A DNA stretch of 64,000 bases, taken from contig NC_084817.1 of NCBI RefSeq assembly GCF_963583255.1, positions 13,398,121 to 13,462,120 of the forward strand. The letters run 5' to 3'. The position numbers and the translations under genes were made by a program. This document shows positions 45,885 through 58,513 of this stretch, piece after piece. The stretch is from Pyrus communis (Eukaryota > Streptophyta > Magnoliopsida > Rosales > Rosaceae). Each line of letters begins with the position of its first letter. Positions within the stretch are counted from its first letter, which is position 1. The notes below the pieces were generated by a model. The model did no database searches and had not been told where the DNA came from. It saw only the letters and a list, made by a program, of their open reading frames with translations.

Positions 45885-46754
45885 AATCTCGGAACATACA
45901 TATAAACGTAAGAACAAACTTTTACTCCCCCACACTCATTTTCTTGCATAATGTAACTCAAAAGGAATTCATTTAAGTCATGCTTAATATACTTTAAGAA
46001 CAAGGGTATAGGAAAGTCCTACTCTAGGCTAGGTAAGGGGTGATGTGGTTAGCAAAGAAAATAGGATAAACGAGGCTCAACGGGGTTAAAACTAATATAT
46101 ACGAAATATGGGAAGTAAGGCTATTTGGCTATGATGGCAACTACACAACTTCATCTTGATATATGTTATGCAATTCAATGTCATGCTTTGAATGAAACGG
46201 ATATAAGTTCTAGCATTTAGTTCTATCATGATACAATTGCATTCTAAGTAGCAACCAAGCAAGGAATAATGAGATCATGCAACAACTTTAGAAAACACAG
46301 AATCACAGATTATAACTCTCCAAAGAAGGTAATAGCTCGAGTCTCACAAGGTTGTAGCGTTTGTATGAGTTCCTTCCTTCAAGCATGTTACAAAAACGAA
46401 TTTTTCTTTTATGATTGCATGTGAAGTCATACATTATAACCATAACTAAGCATATACCAAGAGTAAATCAAACTTTTCTCCATGTTTATAACTCTTTTTA
46501 ACAGTCATGCAATTACAAACCAAATCCTCATCATAACTTTGGAAGGTTCCCTAAGACACAAACACACAAAAACAACTCTTTTTTTTGGGTTTTTCAAAAC
46601 AATTTTTCAAATTTTGATGTGCTTTTCGGAGTTATAAAAACAAAACATACTAAAACACTCTAAAACAACTTAAAAACACCTTAAAACAGCAAGGAACAAC
46701 ATTTGAAGTTATGGGTGATAAAATCCCACGAATTTGCATTAACAACATTAGTTA
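45109..46754 (-). mobile_element. 3' non-coding region of F
   Basis: Homologous to 26624-28278 of B. It has a T-homopolymer of about 36 bases (45848-45883) and no supported gene. Confidence 0.75.
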
Positions 46755-46794
46755 CCCCCCCCCACACTTAAATCAAACATTGTCCTCAATGTTT
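46755..46794 (-). other. Upstream stem-loop plus polypurine tract (PPT2) of F
   Basis: AAACATTG/CAATGTTT stem (46775-46794) followed on minus by AAGTGTGGGGGGGGG. The only copy in F. Confidence 0.68.
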
Positions 46795-46829
46795 TAAGCA
46801 TAGATTCACACAAAACATAAGTAAACACA

Positions 46830-48169
46830 CAAACAACAACTAAACATACTAAACATGGCAGAATGTAATTAACAAAGAGAAGAGTTTAGGGACGCAAATC
46901 TGGTTATGGAGTGTAAATTCCCCCTTCTCTTTGTTGATTGCATTGAGGCTTGATCTTGATGATTCCACAGGCTTACTCTCAAACTGGTTTCCGCCCATCA
47001 TTGATTTTCCTTTGTGCTACTGGGCTGGAGGATTCTTTTGGTCTTCCCCGAAGGTCTGAGCTTACCCCTTTGGTCTGTTTCTTTGTTCAATCTTTCCAAT
47101 TCGTAATGAAAAGGGTTGGAGGATAACTCAGCCTATGTTTGTCTCCACATGCTTCAATGTATCATTTTCGCTTGCCTTACTCGCTCCCCTTTGCAGAAGT
47201 GGTCCCTTCTCCAGAAGTGTATCAACCGTTGAAGATGACTACTCGAGAGCAACGCTAGGTAAGCAATCAGGAATAGATTCCAGGCAGTTGGCTCCAGAAC
47301 GGAAGACTGACTCCAAGTGCCGGCTGATTGCTTCTTTTACTTTGCCATGCGAGTAAGAACAAGGACAAAGAAAAAGACAGGGAAAGAGCATGATATGAGA
47401 TACTTTTGCTTTTGACCTTGATGATATGAGATACCTTTGCTTTTGAAGAAGCGGTGAATGAATCAGCACATGTATTTGTTGTGCTGTTTCCTCCTGGGTC
47501 ATCTGTACTCCAGACATCTGGTATCATCTTTGGGGAAGAAGAAAGAATTTAGTATTTCGAAAGGCTTTGCTGGGAGTGCACCCTCAGAGGTGAGGGAGAG
47601 TTGGGCATTTTCTTCAGGTTTGCCCTGCCATAAAAGACGAAGGTCGGCATATATAGAGATAATAGCAAGTGGTGGTACTTTTTACCTTTGTCGACAAACG
47701 TTTTGATCCCGCAACTCTGGCTTTTTGAAATAGTGACGCCTCTTCAATTTTTGAATACGCCTCTTCGATTTCTGAGCAGGCGCCCCTTCGATTTCTGAGC
47801 GACACGTGGTAGTGCAGATGCGGCTCCTTTTGACAAAGCTGCACGCGTCTTCTGAAAAGCCGAGAAAGCGTCGCTGAACTTTGCGCTTGTCGGCTAAAGA
47901 TGTGTAGTTGTGATGATGGCCTCCACGTGTTGTTTGAAAAGAAGAAATCTTTTGACAAAGTTGAACGCGCCTTCTGAAGAGCCGAGAAAGCGTCGCCTAA
48001 ATTACGCCGAAAATTCCGGCTTTTTGAATTGGTGGACGCGTCGCCTTGGCTTTTTTATTGAGCTATCGATCACCACAACAAACACACTCTGAAGATTTCC
48101 CATTCTTGAAAATCGACTCCGGCCCTTTGAAATTTAACTCCATCCCTTCTCTTTGAACACTTTTGAAAA
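46830..48169. promoter_or_regulatory. Accessory spacer and divergent promoter-like region of F
   Basis: 46830-47640 is the element-sense spacer. On minus, a TATATA box (47649-47655) points into it. 47660-48169 is the upstream region of the antisense gene, with two G-boxes (47803-47808 and 47924-47929), TTTTGACAAAG repeats (about 47827 and 47949) and the CTTCGATTTCTGAGC minisatellite (47738-47803). Confidence 0.45.
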
Positions 48170-48862
48170 ATGGCAAACTCATCGAACCTTAGCTTGGAAT
48201 TGAGCCTTAGCAGTGATACGGGCGCGCCGCGTCAAGGTAACGTATGGCGCCCTTCTTTCTTTTCTTCTAACGGTCCTCTCACAGGTGAAGACTCCGTGAT
48301 GCAGGACGCCACAACAGCTACAATAGTAGCTAGGAACCTCCTCACTCCGAAAGGTAGTAGGCTGCTGTCAGGACGGTCCGATGAGTTGGCCGTTCAAGAG
48401 TCCCTCGCACTTAGTGTTCAGTGTGCGAGTTCTGTGTCCAACATGGGCCAACGCCTGCTTGCCCGCTCCCGTCAGGTGGAATCATTGATGGCAGATGTGG
48501 AAAGTCTCAAGCAGGAGATCCAGCAGCTGAAGTATGAGAATAGAAGTTTGCACGTGCTTGCAAACAACTATTCGACGGGCATGAAGAGGAAGCTTGATGA
48601 GCTGCAAGAGTCTGAAGGTCGGATTCACAGTGACCGTCAAAGGTTTTCGTCTTTCCTCCAGAGGCACCTTTTTCCTGGCTCATCCAGCGCTTGGCCAAGT
48701 ATTGAGGCCTGGAATGCTCTATCTTCGATGCCTCCCGCTCCGATGCCTTCTGCTCCTATGCCTTCCGTTCCTACGCCTTCCGCTCCGATGCCTTCTGTTC
48801 CTACGCCTTCCGCTTCAAGAGTAAAGCCACGTAGTGGGGCCTCAAGCAAACAACCTTTGTGA
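48170..48862 (+). CDS. Antisense accessory coiled-coil protein of element F (230 aa)
   Basis: Same architecture as the B copy: LxLxL motif at residues 7-13, conserved core, coiled coil about 100-150, Pro-rich pentapeptides, basic C-terminus. I count five amino-acid differences from B (V19A, D62G, E109D, S182N, L208P). The AAAAATGGC start context and downstream AATAAA (48896-48901) are conserved. The frame is intact although F's own pol carries a stop. Confidence 0.72.
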   Translation: MANSSNLSLELSLSSDTGAPRQGNVWRPSFFSSNGPLTGEDSVMQDATTATIVARNLLTPKGSRLLSGRSDELAVQESLALSVQCASSVSNMGQRLLARSRQVESLMADVESLKQEIQQLKYENRSLHVLANNYSTGMKRKLDELQESEGRIHSDRQRFSSFLQRHLFPGSSSAWPSIEAWNALSSMPPAPMPSAPMPSVPTPSAPMPSVPTPSASRVKPRSGASSKQPL

Positions 48863-49125
48863 AGCACCATCTTTCTTTGTTTAGCAGTGCCTATCAATAA
48901 ATCAAACATTTTCTCAATGTTACAATCATAGACTCACACAATTAATAAACAAACAAACAATAACAACTAAACAACTTAACAAGGCAGAAACGAAATAGCA
49001 ACAAAGAGAAGAGTTTTTTAGGAATCTGGATTTGGAGTGCTTTCTAAGTCTTCCTTTATTGAATGCATGGGTTGCCTCCCAAGTAGCGCTTTCTTTTACG
49101 TCTTGCAGCCGGACGGTACCTCCGT

Positions 49126-50893
49126 TTAAGCTTGACTAGGTTCCACGGCATGGAGGGGTACCTGCTCCACGACATGCTCCTCAAACATCTCGTAATAGGG
49201 CTTCAATCAATGCCCATTCACTTTGAATTCTTGCTGCGTCCTTGAACTTTTGATTTGCACTGCACCATGAGGGAAAACATTAGTAACAACAAACGGGCCA
49301 ATCCATTTAGAACACAACTTACCAGGAAACAAACGTAGGCGAGAGTTGAAAAGTAACACTTTCTGCCCAACTGTGAAGGTCTTGGTTCGAATCATTTTAT
49401 CATGGAATGCTTTGGTCTTGGCTTTGTACATCCGGGCATTCTCATAGGCTTCATTCCGAATCTCCTCAAGTTCATTCAATTGGAGCTTCCTATGAACTCC
49501 CACTGCATCTATGTCCATGTTGAAAGTCTTCACGGCCCAATGTGCCTTGTGCTCTAAATCTACGGGCAAATGACATGGCTTACCATAGACGAGCCGAAAA
49601 GGTGACATCCCAATGGGTGTTTTGTATGCCGTACGATATGCCCACAGTGCATCATCTAAACGTAAGCTCCAATCCCTCCTTGTTGGTCCAACGGTCTTCT
49701 CCAAAATTTGTTTGATTTCTCGGTTAGACACCTCGGCTTGGCCATTTGTTTGAGGATGATAAGGTGTGGAGACCTTATGGTTGACATGGTACTTTCTTAG
49801 CAACACCTCAATGGTCCGATTGCAAAAGTGAGACCCTCCATCACTTATGATTACTCTCGGCATTCCAAACCTAGCAAAAATGTTAGTTTTCACGAAATCT
49901 GCAACCACCTTAGAATCATTAGTACGGGTGGCTTTTGCTTCCACCCATTTAGAAACATAATCAACGGCTAGCAATATATAAGTGAAACCATAAGATGGAG
50001 GGAAAAGGCCCATGAAATCAATGCCCCAAACATCAAAAATTTCAACATTAAAGACAGGGGTTTGCGGCATTTGGTCCTTGGTACCTATGTTACCCATTCG
50101 TTGGCAACGATCACAAGACATACAAAAGGTTCTAGCATCCATAAATATAGTCGGCCAATAAAAACCACACTCTAGAACCTTGAGGGCAGTGCGTTGTGTG
50201 CCAAAATGACCACCACATGCATATGTGTGACAAAAGCTTAGAATTGAGTGAAATTCAGAATCATGCACACATCTACGTACAATTTGATCTGAGCAATACT
50301 TCCACAAATAAGGGTCATCCCAAACATAGAAACGTGCATCATTTTTAAGCTTATCACGTTGGTGCTTGTTTAGTTCATTTGGAATTTGTTTAGCCACCAA
50401 GTAATTCACTAAATCTGCATACCATGGTTCACTTACCTCAATGGATAGCAGCTGCTCATCGGGAAAAGTTTCAGGGATAGGTACGGCATGTTCATGCTCC
50501 TCGTGGATCATTCGGCTTAAATGGTCAGCCACTACATTCTCGCTTCCTTTCTTATCCCGGATTTCAATATCAAATTCCTGAAGAAGAAGAATCCAACGGA
50601 TAAGCCTCGGCTTTGCTTCCTTTTTCGTGATCAAGTACCTCAAAGCTGCATGATCAGAATAAACGATTACCTTAGTACCAATTAAATATGAACGGAATTT
50701 ATCTAAAGCAAAAACCACAGCTAGAAGTTCTTTTTCCGTCGTGGAGTAGTTCAATTGGGCATCATTGAGAGTCCGAGAGGCATAGTATATGACATGCGGC
50801 CGCTTGTCTCTTCTTTGTCCTAGAACAGCTCCTAATGCATAGTCGGATGCATCGCACATGAGCTCGAACGGAAGGCTCCAATCTGGAGGTACA
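49126..50893 (-). pseudogene. RNase H-integrase part of F pol, with stop, truncated by E
   Basis: Open from the E insertion (50893, at the [10 protein letters not shown] segment before RNase H) through RNase H and the whole integrase. At 49205-49207 a CGA (Arg in B) has become TGA, cutting the last 27 residues ([11 protein letters not shown]...). The natural stop would be at 49126. The catalytic integrase residues and HHCC module are intact. RT and everything upstream are separated by E. Confidence 0.9.
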
Positions 50894-53800
50894 TGATGCG
50901 AGTTTTATACGCGCACAAATTAAACCCTCTTTTTGTCAAATTGTAGTATAGGTGCAAGTAGGGATCGTTCTGGACCGGGGATTAGGAGGGATTGTTAATC
51001 TCTTGGAAACTGACTTAAAAACGTAAAAACAATATAAAACACTAAACTAGACTCAAAGAATTCAAAAATACTTTAAAACATAAACTAAACAGATTCTAAC
51101 AAGTTCAAAAGACTCAAAACTCTTAAAAACACAAACTAAATTGATTTCTAACTAATTTGACATTAAAGTAAAGGGGGATTTAGGTTTTGACAAAATTAAA
51201 CTAAATGAACAAATTGCAATTAAAACAGAATGTAAATATGAATGTGAATAAAATATGGATGATGGAATAGCCAAGGGGTTCTTCTCCACACATGTTACAC
51301 TTGCATACAAGATTGATTCTCAGTTGGTCTTTCGATAAATTATGAAACTCAATGCTCCAAGTTAATTAGGTCCGCTTAAATTAACTTTCAGATTTCCCTA
51401 GATTCGTTGGATTGAATGGAATACGCATTACAACCAAATTATTCTTAATCAAAGTCCCTAACTATGGAATACGCATGATAGAGACATTCAACAAAGATCA
51501 TTAAGTTCAACGGAAATCATAAACATCGACGAGGCATTCGTTACTATGGAATACGCATGAAACTTATGCCAAGAATTCGTTTAACGCGATTGTTTATAAG
51601 CAACCTCCACTACTTGTGAATATAAGTTCATTACGATTAGGTGAAATTCACTTATATTCTAGCGTCATATTTATGCATGAAAATTAAGCGCGCATTCTTA
51701 ATAAACATTCATAAATAAGTTATCAATCAAACGGTTAAACAAATTGAATCCACAACTTATTAAATTCCAACCAAAAGTAATCAATTCATAATGCAAGCAT
51801 AAACATGTATTTTGAATCACCCCCTAGCTAAAGGGGGTTTAGTTCCTCATAACTTTGAAATCAAAGAAACACCTAAACATTCCAACAACTCAAACTTGAA
51901 TTGTATGAACGTTTAGGCACTCTTCTCTTCCATTCCTCATACGTACAAAACAAAGAGAATTAAATTTAAACTTTGAAATCAAAGAAACACCTAAACATTC
52001 CAACAACTCACACTTGAATTGTATGAACGTTTAGGCCCTCTTATCTTCCTCGTTGTTGTAGCACAAGGTCTAAGGTGAGGTTTGGGGGATTATGGAAATG
52101 GATGAGGAGTGGTGTTTGGATTATAAGGGAATGGATGGGAAGCTCACGGCTAGGGAAGGGAGAATGTGTTTGTAATGTGTTGTGTATGAAATGAGATGTC
52201 CTTGAATGAATGAATGCAAGGGTATTTATAGGAGTAATGGAGGGAACATGACAGCTAGGAGGTGGGTGGAAATGTGGCTGCAAGTTTGGTGAATGATTAT
52301 GAGTGAATGCATGTGAATGTGGCTAGGTTGGAAAGCTGGAAATCTGAAAATGCAAATGGGAATGCTGAAATGCAAAGGTGGCCACGGTTTTGAGTGTGTT
52401 TTGTGTTGGAAATGCATGTGAATGCATGTGAATGTTGTTTGTGTGAAGTGTGTGTGGGTTAAAGAGTGAATGGTGGTGTAATGATGAAGTGTGATGGCTG
52501 AAAATGTCAAGGGAAATGCATGTGATTGCACGGCAAAGAATTTCAGGATGCATGTGTGTTGGTGTGTTGTGTGATTTGTTTTGTGGTTGATGGGAATGTG
52601 GTTGAATGATTAAATGGACATGTGGGGTGTAATTGAAAAGGGAATGCAAAGTGAACGAATAATGAATGCATGTGCACTGTTTTTGGGAGAAAGGTGGCTG
52701 AATGTGCATGTGAATTAGGTTGTGAAAACATGTGGAATGTGGCTGGAATTGATGAGTAATGCACGGTTTTGTTGTTGGTTCTTTGGTGATGAATGCAATG
52801 ATGAAATGGATGGGAGTGCATGTGGATTAGGTGGTGTAATGATGAAGTGGGAAGTGGAAGAATGTGGTTGGAAATGGCTAAGGGGATGCACGGCTAGGAA
52901 GAAGAATGAATGATGTGCATGTGTGTATGCATGTGAAGATGCTAATAAATAATGCATGTAGGGTTAGGAAATAAAATCATAACTTAAAGGGGAATGATTA
53001 AAGGGTTTTGAAAGGTTTTGCATGGCTTTGAAGTGAATGTGGATTGGGCTAGAGTTTAAGTACATGAATGATGCGTGATTTATGCGCACACAAATTAAAC
53101 CCTCTTTTTGACGATTTGTAGTATAAGTGCAAGTAGGGATCGTTCTAGACCGGGGATTAGGAGGGCTTGCTAAAACCTTCTAAATTGACTTAAAAACATA
53201 AAAACACAATATAAAACACTATTTAATGCTTGAAGAAAGCAAAACTAAAAATAAGAAAGATTAAGACTAAGACTTCAACGAAATAGGGGGGAATTGGATT
53301 TGGACGAATTTAAACTAAAATGAATACTTGGAAACAAAACAAATTGTAAAAATGGATTTGACGGAAATGAATGGATGGTATGGCTAGCTAAGGGGTTCAT
53401 CTCCATACATGTTACACTTGCATAATAAAATGATTTCCAATTGCATTTCAATAAACCATTAATTCTCAACACCCCGGGTTAATTAGGTCCGCTTAAATTA
53501 ACCGTCAAGTTTTCCTTAAGTTAATGAATTGGATGATTGCATACGACAACCCAAAGCATTCCTCACAAGTTCCCTACATGAATTGCATAATAGAGATACA
53601 AGCAAGAATCATTAAGCATCATGAAAACTATAAGTGTTGACGAGGCATTCGTTACTATGATTGCATGAAACTTATGCCAAGAATTTGTTTAACGCGATTG
53701 TTTATAAGCAACCTCCACTACTTGTGAATATAAGTTCATAACTATTACGTGAAACTCACTTATATTCTAGCGTCAAATTCATGCATGAAAATTAAGCGTT

Positions 53801-55386
53801 CATTCTTAATAAACATACATAAATAGGTTATCAATCAAACAGTTAAACAAATTGAATTCACAATTTATGAAACGTAATTAAAAGTAATCAAATCATATTA
53901 CAAACATAAACATAATTTCGAATCACCCCCTAGCTAAAGGGGGTTTTAGTTCCTCATTACGTGAAATCAAAGAAACACCTAAACATTCCAACAACTCAAA
54001 CTTGAATTGTATGAACGTTTAGGCACTCTTCTCTTCCATTCCTCATACGTACAAAACAAAGAGAATTAAATTTAAACTTTGAAATCAAAGAAACACCTAA
54101 ACATTCCAACAACTCAAACTTGAATTGTATGAACGTTTAGGCACTCTTTTCTTCCTCGTTGTTGTAGCACAAGGTCTAAGGTGAGGTTTGGGGGATTATG
54201 GAAATGGATGAGGAGTGGTGTTTGGATTCTAAGGGAGAGATGACTCACGGCTAAGGAAAGAATGGAAGTGTTTGAGGGGTGTTGTGTTGTGAATGAGATG
54301 GAGAGATGGAGTGGGGAGTGAATGAATTTCTCAATGAATGCATGGGTTTTTATAGGGGGAATGGGAGAATATGTTGTTGATTGTTTAAGAGTGCATGTGG
54401 CTCTTATGATTGTTGTGCAATGATGAAAGGCAAAGTGCATGTGCAATGTTGGAGGATGAATGTGTGATGGTGTGATTGAATGATTTAAAGGGGCATGTGG
54501 GTGAATTAAAGGATGGAATGCATGTGAATTAAAACTAGAGTGAATGATGATGAATGCATGTGGATTAAAGAGGTGTGAATGCATGTGAAGATGCTAATAA
54601 ATAATGCATGTAGGGTTAGGAAATAAAATCATAACTTAAAGGGGAATGATTAAAGGATGTTGAAAGGTTTTGCATGGCTTTGAAGTGATTGTGGATTGGG
54701 CTAGGGTTTAAGTACATGAAATGGACCCAAATTGCTCCCCCTTGCATGGCAAGGAATGGTGTTTGTGTTAAGCCCAAGGCAAGGTGAATGTAATTGGGTT
54801 AGGGCCATTGTTTTGTGTCCTCAAGTGCATACAAGGCCTTCAATTTCATCCAACACTTGGGCTCCAAGCATAAGCTATCCATCCTTAGCCCAATTAGTGC
54901 TCCAAAACACTCCACAATGCATCCTTTCGTCAAACACGTCTTATTATCCTGAAAACACACAAAAGAAGCATAAAGGACTAAACTAACTAAAGAAACATAA
55001 CATAAATGTACGAGAACAAGCCATTTAAGTCGCATAAATATGCTCCTATCAATGAAATGGATCCAAATTGCTCCCCCTTGCATGGCAAGGAATGGTGTTT
55101 GTGTTAAGCCCAAGGCAAGGTGAATGTGATTGGGTTAGGGCCATTGTTTTGTGTCTTCAAGTGCATACAAGGCCTTCAAATTCGTCCATCCTCTTGGCTT
55201 CATGGATAAGCTATCCAATCCATGCCCAAAAATGCTCCAAATGGCCTCAAAATGCACTTTCTTGCTCCCTAGGCCCTTAGAACCTGAAAACACACAAAAG
55301 AAGCATAAAGGACTAAAATAACGAGAGAAACATAACGTAAATGCACGAGAACGAGCCATTTAAGTCGCATGAATATGCTCCTATCA
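50894..55386 (-). repeat. 3' LTR of element E, split by a solo LTR
   Basis: Family ends at 50894 (TGATGCGAGT) and 55386 (CCTATCA), about 2505 bp without the insertion at 53069-55051. TATA box 52223-52230; hairpins 51872-51917 and 51990-52035. PPT follows at 55387. Confidence 0.92.
53069..55051 (-). repeat. Solo LTR inside E's 3' LTR (1983 bp)
   Basis: Family ends on minus, flanked by the exact 5-bp duplication ATGAA (53064-53068 and 55052-55056). TATA-type box 54347-54354; hairpins 53978-54023 and 54096-54141. Similar in length and body to the solo LTR in B pol (33611-35587). Confidence 0.93.
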
Positions 55387-55426
55387 AATACCCCCACACT
55401 TAGCTTTTGCTAGTCCTCGAGCAAAA
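55387..55426 (-). other. Polypurine tract and stem-loop of E
   Basis: Purine run next to the LTR and TTTTGCT/AGCAAAA stem (55405-55426) with GAGGAC loop. Confidence 0.85.
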
Positions 55427-57063
55427 CAGAATAAAAACAAATAAACAAAACGACACTAAACACGTAAAACACAACCTAAACCTTCCAACAACCGTCTTAG
55501 GGATTTCCAATGCACATGACATGTTAAAAATCATCATTCTCACAGATTTTAGTCATCTTCACACTTAAGTACATTCTTAATCATAGTCACCATATACTAG
55601 TTCACAATTAAGCATTTAAAACCATGTTTTGAATGTAGTAACATGCCTTAGAGAATTTGCTCAATTCCTTACAAGATATGCACTCGATTTTCACTCAGAA
55701 TTTCTAACTACACACCCTAATCTAGTCATATGTGAGAAGATTGATGTAACATGAAAACGAACACTCACATATAAGTATCACAAAGAACGCAATTTCTGGA
55801 GTTAATAAGCATGTTTAGATATGATCTCATGAATGGAATGCTACTACTTAGACGCGAGAACCAGTGACACCATAAGCTCATACCAAGTTCAAACTCCACA
55901 AATTGAAATACACAACACTCAAGATAGAAGTCAAGGGTTGTAACGGGGCTTGGGGTATGTGGATAACAAAGAAGGGATATGGAAAACAAAGGTTCTTAAA
56001 AAAAAAAAAATAGTGAGCAAAGCATTTGAATCAACTTAGAATTCACTTTTGAATGAAAACTCAACTTTTGAACAAAAAGGGAGAATTTAGACAATTTACG
56101 CCCAGAATTGGTGTTTTGGAACCTTTCTTCAATCACTTATTCTTTTCTCTCTTTTTTTTTTTTTTTTTTTTTTTTTTTCTTTTCTTTTGAATCTCAAAAC
56201 ATAAACACTTAAACATTCTCTCCCCCACACTTATTTTCTTTCATAATGTAACTCAAAAGGAATTCAATTAAGTCATGCTCACTATCTTTTAAGAACAAGG
56301 GTGGGGATTGTCCTAAACTAGGCTAGGTGAGGAAAAAGTGGGTTAACAAAGAACATGGGCTAACACGGCTCAACGGGGGTACAACTTACAACATATACGA
56401 AATATGGGAAGTGAGGCTATTTGGCTATGGTGGCAACTACACAACTTCATCTTGAATATGTGTTATGCAAATCAATAACATGCTTTGAATGAAATGGGCA
56501 TGAGTTCTAGCATTTGGAACTATATGATGAAACGCCTTCTAAGTAGTAACCAAGCAAAGAATAATGAGATCATGCAACGACTTTAGAAAACAAGAAATCA
56601 CAGATTATACTCTCCAAAGAACGTTATAGGCTCAAGTCTCTCAGGGTTGTAGCGTTTGTTTGAGTTCCTTCCTTCAAGCATGTTACAAAAACGAATTTTT
56701 TTTATTTTTTTATGATTGCATGTGAAGTCATACATTATAACCATAACCAAGCATATACCAAGAGTAAATCAAACTTTTCTCTATGTTTATAACTCTTTCT
56801 AACCGTCATGCAATTATAAACCAAATCCTTATCATTGTGTTGGAAGGTACCCTAAGACACAAACTCACAAAAAAAACGACTCAAAACACTCTTTTTAGGC
56901 TTTTCAAAACAATTTTTCAAATTTTTATGTGCTTTTCGGAGTTATAAAACAAAACACGCTAAAACAGTTTAAAAACACCTTAAAAACATTTAAAACAGCA
57001 AGGAACAACACTTGAAGTTATGGGTGATAAAATTCAACGAATTTGCATCAACATACTTAGTTA
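55427..57063 (-). mobile_element. 3' non-coding region of E
   Basis: Homologous to 26624-28278. Contains poly-A (55999-56010) and poly-T (56153-56180) runs; no supported gene. Confidence 0.75.
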
Positions 57064-57102
57064 CCCCCCCCACACTTAAATCAAACATTGTCCTCAATGT
57101 TT
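57064..57102 (-). other. Upstream stem-loop plus polypurine tract, distal copy (PPT2a) of E
   Basis: Perfect AAACATTG/CAATGTTT stem (57083-57102) and purine run. A proximal copy with a mismatched stem is at 59653-59690. Confidence 0.68.
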
Positions 57103-57109
57103 TAAGCAT

Positions 57110-58513
57110 AGATTCACACAAAGCATAAGTAAATACACAAAAAGCACTTAAACATACTAAACATGGCATAATGTAATTAACAAAGAGAAGAGTTTAGAGA
57201 CGCAAATCTGGTTATAGAGTGTAAATTCCATCTTCTCCTTGGTAATTGCATTGAGGCTTTTGATCTTTGTGATTCCACAGGCTTACTCTTGAACTGGTTT
57301 CTGCCCATCGTTGATTTTCCTTTGTGCTACTTCTTGAACTGGGCAGCAGGATGGTTCTTTTGGTCTCCCCCGAAGGTCTGAGCCTATCCCTTTTATTTGT
57401 TTCTTTGTTCAATCTTTCCAATTCGTATTGAAAAGGGTTGGAGGATAACTCAGCCTATGTTTGTCTCCACATGCTTCAATGTATCATTTTCACTTGCCTT
57501 ACTCGCTCCCCTTTGCAGAAGTGGTCTCTTCTCCGGAAGTGTATCAACCGTTGAAGATGACTACTCGAGAGCAACGCTAGGTAAGCAATCAGGAATAGAT
57601 TCCAGGCAGTTGGCTCCAGAACGGAAGACTGACTCCAAGTGCCGGCTGATTGCTTCTTTTACTTTGCCATGCGAGTAAGAACAAGGACAAAGAAAAAGAC
57701 AGGGAAAGAGCATGATATGAGATACTTTTGCTTTTGACCTTGATGATATGAGATACCTTTGCTTTTGAAGAAGCGGTGAATGAATCAGCACATGTATTTG
57801 TTGTGCTGTTTCCTCCTGGGTCATATGTACTCCAGGCATCTGGTATCATCTTTGGGGAAGAAGAAAGAATTGAGTATTTCGAAAGGCTTTGCTGGGAGTG
57901 CACCCTCAGAGGTGAGGGAGAGTTGGGCATTTTTTTCAGGTTTGCCCTGCCATAAAAGACGAAGGTCGACATATATAGAGATAATATCAAGTGGTGGTAC
58001 TTTTTACCTTTGTCGACAAACGTTTTGATCCCGCAAATCCGGCTTTTTGAAATAATGGCGCCTCTTCGATCTCTGAACACGCCTCTTCGATTTCTGAGCA
58101 GGCGCCCCTTCGATTTCTGAACGACGCCCCTTCGCTTTCTGAACGACACGTGGTAGTGCAGATGCGGCTCCTTTTGACAAAGCTGCACGCGTCTTCTGAA
58201 AAGCTGAGAAAGCGTCGCCGAACTTTGCGCTTGTCGGCTAAAGATGTGTAGTTGTGATGATGGCCTCCACGTGTTGTCAGAAAAGAAGAAATCTTTTGAC
58301 AAAGTTGAACGCGCCTTCTGAAAAGCCGAGAAAGCGTCGCCTAAATTACGCCGGAAATTCCGGCTTTTTGAATTGGTGGACGCGTCGCCTTGGCTTTTTT
58401 ATTGAGCTATCGATCACCACAACAAACACACTCTGAAGATTTCCCATTCTTGAAAATCGACTCCGGCCCTTTGAAATTTAACTCCATCCCTTCTCTTTGA
58501 ACACTTTTGAAAA
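57110..58513. promoter_or_regulatory. Accessory spacer and divergent promoter-like region of E
   Basis: TATATA box on minus at 57972-57977 facing the spacer 57110-57960. G-boxes at about 58147 and 58268-58273, TTTTGACAAAG repeats (about 58171 and 58292), CTTCGATTTCTGA minisatellite (58061-58147), then a pyrimidine-rich leader to the ATG at 58514. A 237-codon minus frame (57589-58302) runs through this region but is not convincing as a protein. Confidence 0.45.

Larger units (their letters stand above)
42778..50893 (-). mobile_element. Element F, 3' two-thirds
   Basis: Minus-strand element inserted into D's gag; left target flank ATCTG (42773-42777). In order from the 3' end: LTR, PPT1, 3' non-coding region, PPT2, accessory module, pol. 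Its pol is interrupted by element E at 50894, so the remaining gag-pol and 5' LTR lie beyond E, outside the window. Confidence 0.88.

Noticed and set aside
57589..58302. 237-codon minus ORF through the accessory promoter of E, and counterparts at 9365-9940 and 28803-29213
   Set aside because: It crosses the minisatellite and promoter-like blocks, alternative frames are equally open, and counterparts are of different length and frame. Kept only as a conserved spacer.
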